From the NCBI GenBank assembly GCA_037975125.1, contig CM075860.1, positions 44,861,804 to 44,925,803 on the forward strand: 64,000 bases of DNA, given 5' to 3'. Below are positions 51,601 through 63,550 of this stretch, piece after piece (within the stretch, counting starts at the first letter, position 1; each line of letters starts with the position of its first letter). The notes under the pieces are model-generated. The model searched no databases and had not been told where the DNA came from. It was given only the letters and a program-made list of their open reading frames with translations. Source of the DNA: Latrodectus hesperus. Its lineage: Eukaryota > Arthropoda > Arachnida > Araneae > Theridiidae. The position numbers were made by a program, and so were the translations under genes.

Positions 51601-51869
51601 CTGACTTCGACGACGAGCTCTGCGAGCTAATGCTTTTGCTCTCTTAAAGGCGATAAGATTCTCCGTTGTGGGGTACCTCCGAAATAACCCCCATAACTTC
51701 CTTTGTCTTCTATAAGTTTGTTGGCATTCTTTGTTCCACCAAGGTTTGCAGCGCCTATGTGGTATAGGGGAACTCTTTGGTATTGATGCATCAGCTGCAT
51801 TCTTAATTGTTTGTGTGACTTCAAAAACGGCAATATCAATGTCTTCGATCGAAACCATTGCATCATCAA
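48680..51869 (-). mobile_element. A7: family A element, 5' part lost in the gap
   Basis: Tail (48680-48697), hairpin (48704-48735), 3' UTR and most of ORF2 are visible up to the scaffold gap. Its 3' UTR matches that of A4 closely. ORF1, the 5' UTR and the target-site duplication, if present, are hidden by the gap. Confidence 0.9.
48919..51869 (-). CDS. A7 ORF2, C-terminal 980 codons (RT, RNase H), open
   Basis: The frame is open from the gap to the stop at 48919-48921. It includes the end of the endonuclease-RT linker (KPWWNKEC), RT (PGPDGISYQM, SYRPIALTS, FVDIEKAYD, GVPQGSILS, YVDDLQ), RNase H (FTDGSKSTGHVGCA, FSVEASAIYQA, YTDSLSV, VGLDGNERADAAAKSA) and CETCDEPFTVYHILISC. Two differences from the consensus stand out: FVDIEKAYD for FFDIEKAYD, and VEA for AEA in RNase H (the glutamate is kept). 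No stop is seen. The endonuclease catalytic part is in the gap. Confidence 0.9.
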
Positions 51870-52369
51870 NNNNNNNNNNNNNNNNNNNNNNNNNNNNNNN
51901 NNNNNNNNNNNNNNNNNNNNNNNNNNNNNNNNNNNNNNNNNNNNNNNNNNNNNNNNNNNNNNNNNNNNNNNNNNNNNNNNNNNNNNNNNNNNNNNNNNNN
52001 NNNNNNNNNNNNNNNNNNNNNNNNNNNNNNNNNNNNNNNNNNNNNNNNNNNNNNNNNNNNNNNNNNNNNNNNNNNNNNNNNNNNNNNNNNNNNNNNNNNN
52101 NNNNNNNNNNNNNNNNNNNNNNNNNNNNNNNNNNNNNNNNNNNNNNNNNNNNNNNNNNNNNNNNNNNNNNNNNNNNNNNNNNNNNNNNNNNNNNNNNNNN
52201 NNNNNNNNNNNNNNNNNNNNNNNNNNNNNNNNNNNNNNNNNNNNNNNNNNNNNNNNNNNNNNNNNNNNNNNNNNNNNNNNNNNNNNNNNNNNNNNNNNNN
52301 NNNNNNNNNNNNNNNNNNNNNNNNNNNNNNNNNNNNNNNNNNNNNNNNNNNNNNNNNNNNNNNNNNNNN
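51870..52369. other. Scaffold gap of exactly 500 N
   Basis: Exactly 500 N residues. A round number usually marks a gap of unknown size placed by scaffolding software, so neither the distance nor the physical adjacency of the two sides is established by this sequence. Confidence 0.99.
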
Positions 52370-53660
52370 TATATATACTTATAATATTAAGTATTTTAAC
52401 AGCAATATCTTTATTACGAGAGAAGTTTATAAAATTGTTTATTAAATGTTCATCAAGTGATTCTCTGTAACAAACATAATATTTTGTTTCAGTTTTGTTG
52501 AATCATAACAAATTTTATTTATAGAACATGTAACCATTATTAATAACGATGTCCATCAAACTAATCTAAATGCATATATTTAGATGTAACTAGCACAATA
52601 ATTATAGACCAATAAAATTTAATTATAGTTCTTTTAGTCCCCCAATTGAATGTATAATCTGAAAATAATTTGAATTAATGTATGATTTTGCGACTCGGTG
52701 TAAAATCGGATACCCATTGGTTTGGCGAAAAATTTGGAGGTAAAATTCATATTTTGCTAACCCTATATGTGCATATCTTTTATGTAGCAGCCATCTTATT
52801 AATCACGTCTTGGCGCCTATCTTAGCGTCAAAAATTCGCCAAAAAATCTAGGGATATCCGATTGTAACTTTTATTTGAAATCAATAAAATGTTAATTATC
52901 TGATTTATAAGATTGCTTATCTGAGATAAAACATTTTATGAAACTTTAGTGTAGGACAATAAAAAATGAAATATATGGAAATAATATAATATGCTGTTAC
53001 TCTTTGTTTTTGCTTGTAAGGATGCAAAGAATAAAATATTTTTAAAGTCACTATATGTATGAAGCCAGCATATACTGCCATTGAAGTATTTCTTTTATCT
53101 AACAATTTTAGGACATTAGTTTTTATTTCAAATGGTTACTATACAGAGTTTTGAATTTTAGTTTGTCTGGTGTTATATCTTAAATCTCAATGGAATTTTT
53201 TCAGTATACATGATATTTAAATTGTAGTCTAAAAAAATTTTTTTATAAGAAAACATGGAATATAAAACATCAGTAGATTTTAAAGGCCTTATAAAAATTA
53301 ATCTCTGTATTCCACATAAAAACTCGTTTTTCAATTTGAAGTACGACTCGAATATAGTTTATCGAAATTGTTTTCCTTTTGCGAAATCCAATCAACAAAC
53401 GTTAGAGAAAAAACTACTGATATCGCATGATCCATCCATTCTCCTTTAAGACCAGTTGTGTATTTTATACACAGGAAAGAGAAATAACAATATAATATTT
53501 TTCACAATTGAACCATCTGTTGTATAAGCAGGTTGAATGTCATGAAAAGTGGATCGCTGAAGGAGGGAGATAAATTTTTTTTAATGAACACGATTATTTA
53601 TATTTTTCAGATTTTGTAAGTAGGAAGGTAACACTTGTTCTTTCCTCTAAAAGAATATTG
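52370..53660. other. AT-rich non-coding DNA
   Basis: There is no family A or B sequence and no convincing gene. Open frames here are short and without recognisable motifs. Its right part may contain the 3' UTR of the minus-strand host exon that ends at 53661. Confidence 0.5.
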
Positions 53661-54330
53661 TTAATATCGTTTTTGAGAGTTCAATACCAATTCATTAATA
53701 TTCTTGTGAAGACTTTTGTCGGAATTGGGTGAAACATTGGATTTCATTTCTTCTAGTAAGTTTATTTCATCCCTCAGGATGTCTTCTTCCTCCTCCTTGG
53801 GATGGTCGACGACCCCTGGCTCAGGAAGGCCGGCGGACGAATCTTCGTGTGCCTTGTGCTCCTCGGATTCGTGGATCGGTGGAAGCATCTCGACGTTGGG
53901 CGAGACGGTCTTCCCCGAAGGACACGCGAAGCCATTCGCCTTGTTGTTGTTCAGGAACTTGGAACCGTTCGTCGTCGGTTTCGCGTCTTGCACCCGGAGG
54001 GGGTGCACCTTCTTCGGCTTGCGGGGGCGCAGCGGAGAACCAGGAACCGGAGCCCGTCCCCTATGCACTCGCAGCAAGTCCTGCTGATGAAGAAGCTGCA
54101 GAAGAAGAGCCTGAGGACGCAGAAGAGCAGTCCGATGCCCACGAGGGAGGGTCCTATACCAGCCATCGTCGCCTCGATGGCAGGGTGCTTGAAGTGGCAA
54201 TAGAAACTGATGAGCGTGAGGATGGCCCCGAAGCAGGCCAGGGTGAGGCCGATGATGACCAGGACATCCGGGCCGAAGTACTCTTGCTGCTCTCGGAAGC
54301 TCATGTTGGCCTCCGGCGCATTGATGTCGC
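53661..54330 (-). CDS. Host gene, terminal exon: two-helix membrane protein, one frameshift
   Basis: The exon is far more GC-rich than its surroundings. On the minus strand a pyrimidine tract and AG (54331-54332) precede the exon start at 54330. The product starts GDINAPEANMSFREQQEYFG, then has two hydrophobic helices (VLVIIGLTLACFGAILTLI and GPSLVGIGLLFCVLRLFFC, separated by CHFKHPAIEATMAGI) and a Cys-rich juxtamembrane SRTCCECIG. Between about 54060 and 54010 the coding signal moves to another frame, which carries a long hydrophilic tail (KPTTNGSKFLNNNKANG, PPIHESEEHKAHED, HPKEEEEDILRDE) to the stop at 53661-53663. A one-base error or mutation near the G5 run at 54023-54027 is the likely cause. 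I do not recognise the family; the GP..VGIG second helix recalls small two-pass proteins such as TMEM200, but I would not assign it. Upstream exons should lie at higher coordinates. Confidence 0.7.
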
Positions 54331-55480
54331 CTGTCGTGAAAGAGGGAAATGTCAATTATTATGTTAAACCACATGCAAATAACAGTGAAACTCTTGAAGA
54401 TAAAATCATAAATAAAGGACTTCAATGCAAAATTTTATTTGAAAATGTATTGCCGTTACTGCATTCAATTTAAATTCTCGGTCCAATTAATGTATAGTTA
54501 ACATCTGTTTTGACGCGTGCTTATTTCATTGAAATGTTACCACGGTGAACCCATCGTGTCTTAGTGGTTAAACAGAACTATTCAGACTATTCACTCCAGG
54601 GGGCTCTATGTCAGACACTATTGCAGGATTTGCACTTCTGTTTGCATGACTATCCATGGGGGGGTTGTTTTCAGGGTTACTTCCCTTGAGACACGTGATT
54701 GCAGGTCTCTACCTATGAAGAGAAGGCAACTCATGCGGTGGAAATGAAAACTCCTTACGACGCCATTCAGCTATTAAGCTGTATGCCTTACGGCATCTAA
54801 ATAAATTCTAAAACGTGAAAAACATAAGCCAAGTTTTCGGACATCCAGCCTAATTAGTAAAGAAAGGTATACAATTTATATAAAAAAATAGAAACAGATC
54901 TTTCATTAATTATTCTTTCGATATACAGTGTACCGGAAGACATTCATTTTTTTAATATTAGAAACCCATAAAAACTTTGAAAAAATAATGAGACTATTAA
55001 ACTAAAGTTACATTGGAAGCTTTATTTCTCGAATCAAAAATGTCTCTTCAACCGAATGAGTCATTTCATACAATAGATGCAGTTCAACTATTCTGCATTC
55101 TTTGGAAGAAAGTTGGGAGAAGAAAGAAGCATTAAAAATGCATCATTGAACATAGCATCAAATGCTGAAGGGGTGAATATATCGCTGTTCACAGTCCTAT
55201 TTCCTCTGCATAGCTTCTCTCACATATTTGATTATATACTCTTCAGCTACACGTATTTTCAAATGTATGTTTCCCTATAAATGTTTCCCTAATGTATGTT
55301 TCCCTATAAAATTATATTTTTGCAATTTAATCGATTTAAAACGGAAAAAAACTTATCAAAAGTTTAAATCTGCAATTTATGAAGAATTGGTTCTGTTAAA
55401 TGGGAATAACAACAAGTGAGGTGCCATTACTAGTTAGAAAATTGAATCAAACAACAATATCACTTCTTAATTTTTGAAGT
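54331..55480. other. Intron or intergenic AT-rich DNA
   Basis: No gene is seen. The stretch 54555-54800 (GTGTCTTAGTGGTTAAAC.. to CCTTACGGCATCTAAATAAATTC) has a tRNA A-box-like start and a moderately GC-rich body. It may be a decayed SINE, but I cannot confirm it. Confidence 0.4.
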
Positions 55481-55484
55481 TTAT

Positions 55485-55620
55485 ACTGGCAAGTGATAAG
55501 ATCGATACATGCAATAGTTCAACAGTTTGGGGGTTCAAATCTCTCATTTGTCTTGCATACTTGTATTCGGGATTATATTCGGAATACATTTTGAATTATA
55601 GGTCAATATTTAATTAGCCC
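55485..55620 (+). repeat. tRNA-like SINE fragment
   Basis: GGCAAGTGATAAGATCGATACA is followed 30 bp later by TGGGGGTTCAAATCTCTC (B-box-like GGTTCAAATC at 55532-55541). The related start GGCAAAGTGACGAGATCGACACA occurs at 62130. Two related copies with a Pol III-type box fit a tRNA-derived SINE. No 3' end could be defined. Confidence 0.45.
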
Positions 55621-58020
55621 TTGAGTGCTCATTGAGCGATAAATAAACCGAAAGAATCAACCTTTAAGGTTGATACATACAGACAGGAGCATCTAAAGTG
55701 ATCGCTATTAATATGGATACCCAAAACCAGCAATGCAGTAAATTAACCAACATCACCTGGTCTCAGTAATATTTGGCGTTCAAATATGGCAACCCATAAT
55801 AAATTCCTTTATCATTTGAGTTTGTGCTTTGCTTATTGAAAAACATTTAAATCCAAATTTCAATTCCGGATTACCATGTCAGTAGTTGGGTTGCAAATAG
55901 GGAATCCTGTGGCAGGTCCAACATTTGACAGTGGTTGGAGATGGATGCTGCCTTATCTCAAAGCATAGGCTAGAATTTGGGAAATTTTTTCTTTCCCTAC
56001 AATGCCTTATTAGGACTTATTGTCTATTGGAAGCCACATTTCCAGCTGGAAATGTAACTGCTCGATTTTTCAAAGGCTGAATCAAAATTATGAACGCCTC
56101 ACTTCTAATTAATCATAGTTAAAATGTTTACGCCTGTGCATTTTTAAAAAAGTGCATAGTCTAAACTTCTTGACTATTTCCTTTATATCATTTCTAAACT
56201 ACTCAGTTTAGATGACACGTATTAAATATATTTAAAAAAATGTATTTAAAATTTCTTACATAATGAAATGATTTATAATAAGAAGAATAAAATGATGCAT
56301 GAAATAACATGGAGTAACTATCATTGTATAGTAACATGCAATAATGTTACATAAATGTTATTATTACTGCAGGGAATAACATGTAGTAATAATAACAGTT
56401 GGTAAGGAAAAACTCAGCTCTAGTTCATCGCCAGAATCAACAGAAAAATAGCGCTATCAACCTTGGTGGCTCACTTTACCGAACTTCAAACTTAGAGTGA
56501 GAGTGTGTAAAGGAGAATAAATTTGCTTCGTAATAAATTCCATAAGTGTAATAACTGTTTAAATGAATTTATTAGATTTCTAATGCATTTGAAAGACATT
56601 GCGAAAACTTCAAGTCGATTCCTTGTTTTCACGAGACGTGGTATCTATTTACAGGGCGATTATCAAGGAGTGCGAATCGATGCCTGCTAGGAAACGGGAT
56701 TCAACATATCGATCATTGAAGTGCCTTCATTCCCCAAGGAAACATTAAGGCATAATGGGCGATCCAGTGGATATCTCGCACAGCACTCATATATTTCGAA
56801 TGTAGCCAAGGATACAGTCATATAATTTTCTCTTCTCTCTTAATACAGGTAACTATTCATGAGTGTAAGGTTTTAGTGCACTCCAAACTTTTATTCTGCG
56901 GTTCCTTTTTGTGCTGTACATAAAACCTTCAATCCAATTGGAACACAATTGATGAAATAGTTTAGCCATGTTTTTTTATATTTCATGCGCATTTCATTAC
57001 ATAATATTATGTCTGCCACTGACACAGGTATTGTTGCTCCAGTACAACCTGGATTTACCTATCTAGTGCTTTTAGGTGCCTCGTGTGGTCTCAATATCTT
57101 ATCATTGTATATCTTTCACTTAAAATATACTCGATTTATTTTAACTTCTCTACTTTGCCTTCCGAAGGCTTCTGAGTGCTTCGTGTCCTGATTTCGTTTG
57201 TAAGGTTTCAAATTTTTCTCCATGAGATCCACATAAAAATAACTATTCTTTATAGTCATGAAGCTTTGTGTGGTTTTATTTATATATTTCTTTTAGAGCG
57301 GTCTCGATCCATCTCACAAAAACTGGCTTAAGCGTATTTGTAATTTCAATTAAAGAATCACAACCCAGATGTGATAGAGCGACAAATTTGTGCAAGTGTT
57401 CTTGGTGCTGTTCTGAGAATTGTGAGGTGTGCCAGAAACGTTCTTAGCATGATCGACGCGTTTTCCAAACATTGCGAGTAATTTTATGCTTTATTAGAGA
57501 ATCATTTTTCCCGCACCCTTATCAGTGTATCACGTTAATATGAGCATTTCACTTGAAATTCTTCTTCTTGTAATAGCATTCGCTGCGTTCATTCTTTTCA
57601 TGCTAGTAAATCCTGTTCACCGTTGAACAGTTAGTATGCATTCTGCTTTACAAAGCATTGAAATTGTGTTGCGTTGCTCAGAGAAAACGAAACCTGTTGA
57701 CGTAAAATTAAAGTCCGAGGTTTGATCACGGGTCTAGATTGGGAAAAATCGACTCAGCGATTTAACCGTTCTATGGGACGGTGAAACTGAGTAGCAAGCA
57801 TGCTGGAACACTAGGGATTGCTTGTTAAGCCGAATCGCACCCCACAACCCTCGGTGGGTGTTGTCTCTATGAGGGCTATCACGCCGCTGAGTTAACTTAT
57901 TTAGAGAAGTGTGTGATTTGACTCTGAATTACTTGAATCAGAATCATTTTACAGAATCATAACTGTATAGTGTGAGAACAATTTCTTTAGTAAATTTTAT
58001 TTGGCTATTGTGTAAAATTC
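55621..58020. other. AT-rich DNA without recognised genes
   Basis: I see no credible coding region. Around 57715-57900 a moderately GC-rich segment (GAGGTTTGATCACGGGTC.., CACCCCACAACCCTCGGTGGG..) looks like part of a dispersed repeat, possibly SINE-derived. The rest is featureless. Confidence 0.4.
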
Positions 58021-58505
58021 AGGAGAAGGACAAAAATTATGTTATACAAGACATTGATTAAACCAGTTCTAATCTACGCCTCAGAGACATGGACCTTGAC
58101 GATGAAGGAAGCGAAGACATTGGTGATTTTTGTGAGAAAGGTCCTAAGAGCTATTTTTGGTGTTGTCCAGGAAAATAACACGTGGCGAAAAAGGTATAAC
58201 TCTGAACTGTACAAAATATATGGAAAAGAAGACAATATTAAATCAATAAAGCTATTTATAATGAGATGGGCAGGCCACCTCATGAGAATGAGTACAGAGA
58301 GAACACCAATAAAGGTCTTCAAACCACCCCTTTCTGTAGTAGACCAAGAGGAAGACCCAAAAAGAGATATAAGGACTGCCTGGAAGAAGACTTCAACACA
58401 CTGCAAGTCAAGAACTGGAGGTCGATTTCTAGAAAAGGGGCGGAATGGCAGAGACTTCTGAAGAAGGCCAAGGCCCACAAAGGGCTGTCGTGCCAATGCT
58501 AATGA
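58021..58505 (+). pseudogene. RTE-like retrotransposon fragment, C-terminus of RT protein
   Basis: The translation begins LYKTLIKPVLIYASETWTLT and continues with a RRWAGHLMRM-like RWAGH motif, a well-known signature of the C-terminal domain of arthropod RTE/jockey-type replicases. A -1 frame change near 58325-58332 moves the match to the second frame (RPRGRPKKRYKDCLEED, NWRSISRKG, AKAHKGL), which stops at about 58500. Only the last 150 or so codons are present, with no RT catalytic motif, so it is a dead 5'-truncated copy. It is unrelated to families A and B. Confidence 0.8.
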
Positions 58506-59690
58506 TGATATCATGTAAAATGAATAGTATTCCTCGTTTCGTTAATAATATTTTGGACATAAAATAATCTAGAGAAATCATTAATCAATAAGAAAAGAAA
58601 TTTTGGAAAGTTTTGTATTCAAAAATTTATATTAAATTTTATATTTTTGCAGTAAAATTCGGGTGAATCAATTTTAGGGCTTGTCATTTGATGACATTCC
58701 ATTTCTCAAGTAGCATACGAGTGTTAATGACATTTCCATTTTTATGCTAGGAAATTATTGATCAACATGTGGGGATTTGCATTACACCTTTGCATTCATT
58801 AATTTAGTTATCGTATTGCTCAAAAGTTTCCACTGTTTCCACTGCACTGAGGCTTTCTCATTTATCTTTATAAAGATATCCAGATCCTGATCCTGGATCG
58901 ATAGCTGCGACACATTTTCTTTAAATAAGAAGGAAATGGAACATATTTATGACTTCCCCTAACATTGGGTTTCCGAATTGAAAATTTTCAATATTATAAA
59001 AATATTTAAAAGAGAAACGGTACTGATTTATTTTAACAGCTGTACGAAATTCCCCTCGTTGCCAGCTGAAATATCTGACATTAATTGATGCTACTTAAGC
59101 GATGACTGTAATAGATTAATTTCATTACTTTTCCATTTATACTATTCATCAATTACTTCTTCCTACTTTTTTTCAGAATGTTGACAGTTTATTATTATGC
59201 ATCTATTAGGGAGACAAAATATTATTTTGCCAAAAATGTGCATTCGTCTAATTATCCTTGCGTGGAGAAAGTAACGGTTAAGCTTTGGGCAATCCAAGAA
59301 TCTCGATGCAAAACTGGGCAAGAGACCTTTTGAAGAAATCTGAACACTTCTAAAAAATTGAGGCCATGAATCAGATAATCGCGACTAATTTTATCCAGCG
59401 ATGATCATGGCGTCCTTGAAAGCGGTGGAAATAAGAGAATATCGATAAATAAAATCAAATTTGTCTTAAGATAAGAATTTTTACCCGTATGTAATAAATA
59501 AATAATGAAGTATATTTGTTTCACGTTAATTAATATCTAATTGCAGAGCATCATTAGTTTTGTAACTAAATATAAATTACAGCTTCATTACAGTAGTATA
59601 TCCTTCGCATTGAATTCTTTCTTTTCTATTTCCGTCTTCCTATTTCATTTTTACAAATTTTCATTCTATTCAAACATTTCTTCTTCTTTA
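58506..59690. other. AT-rich DNA without recognised genes
   Basis: Nothing supportable was seen on either strand. Confidence 0.4.
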
Positions 59691-59941
59691 TTGACTCAAC
59701 AGCCCCTTGTGGGCGAAGGCCTTCTTCAAAACCTACTTCCATTCTGATCTTACTTTTGGGTACTCCAGTTTTTGACCTTTATAATTCAAGAAATCTCGTC
59801 GACACAGTCGATCCATCTAAGTTTGGGCCTCCATATTGCCCTCGTGCCCATTGGTTTAGAGTAAAAACTCTTGATGTTAAAAAGTCAGAATTCATTCTGC
59901 ACAGTTGCCCGGCAAATTTCATTTGCTTGATTTTTATCTAG
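59691..59941 (-). pseudogene. RTE-like fragment, opposite orientation, heavily decayed
   Basis: On the minus strand the end KAFAHKGLLSQ (near 59694-59735) and, upstream, RPKLRWIDCVDEI and VKNW match the same C-terminal domain as 58266-58502. Several stops interrupt it. It is a second 3' fragment of the same or a close element, about 1.2 kb from the first and in inverse orientation. Confidence 0.6.
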
Positions 59942-61364
59942 TTGATGATATCCTCCTCTCTTAATTAATGAATTAAGATGTATATCTTAATTCAAATATT
60001 CACTGTGATTAATTTAAAGAACACATTATATACCACAAATACTACAATATTTCTAAGAATATGGAAAAAGGTTTTGAAATTACCTATTCTATTTTTTCGT
60101 CTGAATGGCTGAATTAAAACTATAAATGAAATGTTTTAGCCAATTTTTTTATTAATAGTCTTCAAAAATCACAGTCTTATCTAGCTTTCACAATGAATAT
60201 ATGTTTTTCTCGTAAATTAATAGTTAAATTGGGGTAATAAATTAATTTTACTTAAAATAGTGTAATAAAGTACCGTTTTTCTTGGAAAATACAAAAAAGT
60301 GACGAATGAATATAAAAAAAAGTCTAACGGAAAATTTATAAGAAACTGTTCATAACTTCAATGCCCTAGTTAATAATTTCGAAATTATAACCAATAATTT
60401 TTATTTTGACTTTTCGTTATTCTTAAAATTTAACATACAATGTATTTTCCGCTAAAACATACGCGTGGAAGATATCTACTCATCTGGTAAATATATGTTT
60501 ATCAATATAAAATGAAAAGTTGTTTTAGTCTCAAATTACCGAGGTCGTTCACTTTTTGTTCAATATATCTAATACTTTTCAAAAAATTTAAAACTGAATT
60601 ATTTTTCTCTTGGAAAAATAATTGAAATAAAAGTTGCTTTCAAAATAATTCAAACACTCGTGAATAAAAATGTTAGTTAAGAACATGTGGTTCATAAACA
60701 TTAACAAAATAGTCTTTGCTACACTAACCTGCAGTCATCAAGTTCTGTTTTAAAATATATATTTATCATGTTAATATGTAGGTAACTTAGAAAAAGTCTT
60801 GGATTTTTGTTAAAAGCATGAAATGACATTCGAAGAATTGATTACAAATGGCTATGAGATATCTGACCTCCCGACACTATTGCACAAGTGAAGAACCTAG
60901 TCAAGATGATTAGCATCCAAAATCTGACTTCCTCACCGAGGACTTGAGGCAGTGCCTCATTTCTATGAGTGCTTTTTATCTTGATCTTTTCATTAGGAAT
61001 GAGATTCGTGACGACCCTCTGTGGCCCAAATGACTCGTTCCCACGAGTTGGATCCACTCGAAAGAATTGTAAGAGTTTAGCAAGCTGAATAAAGCTTCCC
61101 GTCTTTTGGAGGTTTGTCGCAAAAAATCACTATGCATCCAGAGAAACTTGACGAAGCAAATATGGAAAGACAAGCTGAGTGACACAGACGGGTATCGAAA
61201 CGAATTGCAGAGTCTGGAGCACTGCAGGAAGAGTGACCGCAAAGCTCAACAACCATTTGGATTCTCGAATGACAGCTGAGCAGAGCCTTCAGGAACAGTA
61301 TATTTGCGGCAGAGCCACGATTCGCATCGCTGATGTTATTGATAAGTAAAAATAAAAAGAAGAT
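59942..61364. other. AT-rich DNA, possible decayed coding piece near 60845-61060
   Basis: Most is AT-rich and featureless. A minus-strand open frame at 60842-61057 (ESFGPQRVVTNLIP.., EEVRFWMLIILTRFF) has somewhat higher GC and a hydrophobic stretch. I could not link it to a known family or to splice sites, so I leave it unassigned. Confidence 0.3.
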
Positions 61365-61440
61365 AGCAATGTGCTCACTCTGTGGTAGAAGAGCGCTTTT
61401 CGGATCATAAAGTTCCCAGTTTCGATCCCAGCCACTGTTG
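61365..61440 (+). repeat. tRNA-like sequence (probable SINE head)
   Basis: An A-box-like TGGTAGAAGAGCG (61383-61395) and a B-box-like GTTTCGATCCC (61419-61429) are spaced as in a tRNA. GCTC (61373-61376) could pair with GAGC in a D arm, but the acceptor and T stems do not pair properly. It is therefore not called as a tRNA gene. Confidence 0.4.
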
Positions 61441-63160
61441 AACAAAGGAAGATGGATGTTGCATTTCTACGTGTACGTTTGTCAGGGTGGTCGGTTGGGT
61501 GTTTTAATCCAAGAAAAGTCCTTTCGGAGGGCAGTGAATGTTAAAATACTTTGGAACGGCCTCAGGCTGATAGACAGTCAACAGTGCGGAGTTAAAGACG
61601 ACTCATTTCATTCGATTTCAAAGTGAATCCCAGTTTTATTTTTATACCAAAGACAGTCTTGTGCTATCTTAGAATACATTTCTTCATGAATTTAAGCGTT
61701 ACCATTATTTTGATAACCAACCGTATGTGCTATCCTTTACCAAAACAAAAGTATATTCAGAATTTACTAAGATTTCTATTAGTTTTCTAAATAATATGTA
61801 TTCAATTTTTGAATGCTTGTGTATCGTATTATTCACCTTATCTGAAAATTCAAGTTATATTTTATTTTTAAGATATTTTTTTCCTTTTATAAAATTTTAA
61901 AATCACTCAGAGAAAAGTATTTTAAAATCGAGCTTCTTTTGTACAACTTCTTGAAAATTTTTATAATTACAATCTGTCGGAGCAGAACCCTCACTCATTA
62001 CCCACGTTTTGGCAAGAAATCTAGCAATGCTGCATTTTGTTTTGCTTGTTTGAAATGTTTCCGGCTGCCTGTTTCTGCCGATTGAAAAGCCAAAAAGCAC
62101 AATCAATCGCCTTGTAATTTCACTTCATGGGCAAAGTGACGAGATCGACACATGAGCTAACCACAGCAACAGAAAAACATTGTGACCCCAACATATTTTA
62201 TTGGCTCCAGTTGTCAACAGTGAACAGGTCAGAGCTTCAGTTGGGTCAGGTATGGAGATGATGACCTTTCGGTAGCGAGAACATTTTTCTCAACCAGACC
62301 ACCCCGGCCTCATACTATGCTTTAAAACGAGTTACAAAAAATAACGATAAATACAAGTTATAAATTAACAATAAAATAAAAATTAAATGCGTGCGTATGC
62401 AATACTACAGAACATTTTCACCTGGCACTATCATATCTTCATCAGCTTTTAAATAGGCGTTTAAAAAAATTTTTTGTATACATATTTGTATTTTCTTTGC
62501 AAATGAAGTTATCAAATTTTTAGTCAATTTTTCAAAACGACAGAATTTCATTATATTCAATCTTAAGTTAAGAAAATATCTAAAATATCATAAAACATGT
62601 GCATTAAAATTTTCTAATAGTTTCATCGATGGCCTTGGAAAATGTCAATATAATCTAATACTCTACATGATGACATTAATATGCGTATCTAATTTCATAA
62701 TAAGGCAATAATTCCACGTCTCACTTCGGGAAACCTTCTTATTAAAAAAGAATGAAATATGTCTCCACTAAGATTATTTCTCGTGTCTGACGATTCAATT
62801 TAAAATACTGCACATAAATCATGTTAGATTCAATTAGAAATTCCATAAGTAATTAAAAAATACACATTGCTGTGCAGGTATGCTAAATTGCTGGTGGGGT
62901 TCTCCCTTTTGTCTAACGATTTCTCCCTTTTGTCTAACGATTTGTAGTCGGGACTGTCGCTCTGGTCGCACAGACATTCCCCACCAGGTGGGAATTTTTA
63001 ATGTGTTTTCGAATGCTTGTGAAACAGGTTGTTGTTGTTACTCATCTCAGATAGGCCGAACAAAGCAAGGCAATCTTCATAAATTCAAAAACACACAGAA
63101 AATCTAAGAACAATAGAAGATTCTGAAAGATTTCCTCTTTTCTAAAATCCAAGCAAACTA
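61441..63160. other. AT-rich DNA with SINE-like fragment and a 21-bp duplication
   Basis: At 62129-62170 lies a second copy of the SINE start seen at 55485. At 62901-62942 TCTCCCTTTTGTCTAACGATT is present twice in tandem. No gene is recognised. Confidence 0.4.
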
Positions 63161-63328
63161 AAATATGGGCCGTGGTCACCCTGTCAGCCCGCACATCAAT
63201 GGCACTCGAGGAAGACCTTCGGTCCCTGCTGGAAAGGGAGCGCCCCTCATAAAATCCCGAAAAAGCAGTTTGATATTTTCTGAGCGAAAGTCGAAAACAC
63301 CCGTCGGGCTTCTTCTTAAGTACCGCAG

Positions 63329-63544
63329 GCGATTGGGAGGCATCCTTCTAGTCGGTTTAATTCCATCTTACTGTGGGCGGTGATCTCGCTGTATGTGAGG
63401 GCTCACCCCCTCATCAGCAGCAGTGGCCTGGAAATAGGCCCCCCTTTCATTTCCGTCGGCCCCAACATGAGATTGGATTCATTGAAAATGGACAGAGTGA
63501 ACAGGAGAAGTTCTAAAATGTCTGATGACTTGCGGAACTGCAAT
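63329..63544 (+). CDS. Possible internal exon, unidentified
   Basis: A GC-rich island (about 63165-63545) in AT-rich DNA contains an open frame. A CTTCTTCTT tract and CAG (63326-63328) precede it, and a strong donor GTAAGT (63545-63550) follows. The frame would read NSILLWAVISLYVRAHPL, then a hydrophilic part (MRLDSLKMDRVNRRSSKMS). There is a possible transmembrane segment at the start. I do not recognise the protein, and the upstream part of the island is open in a different frame. This is weak evidence for a host exon on the plus strand. Confidence 0.3.
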
Positions 63545-63550
63545 GTAAGT

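Noticed and set aside
1..51869. LTR retrotransposons or endogenous retroviruses
   Set aside because: No LTRs, protease, integrase or envelope-like frames. All RT sequences have non-LTR architecture with an APE endonuclease.
51731..52470. Open frames running through the N gap
   Set aside because: They consist almost wholly of undetermined bases.
53729..54367. 212-codon plus-strand open frame
   Set aside because: It is the antisense shadow of the GC-rich minus-strand host exon, with low-complexity Ala/Glu/Pro composition and no motifs.
61365..61440. Functional tRNA gene
   Set aside because: A and B box-like motifs exist, but the acceptor and T stems do not pair.
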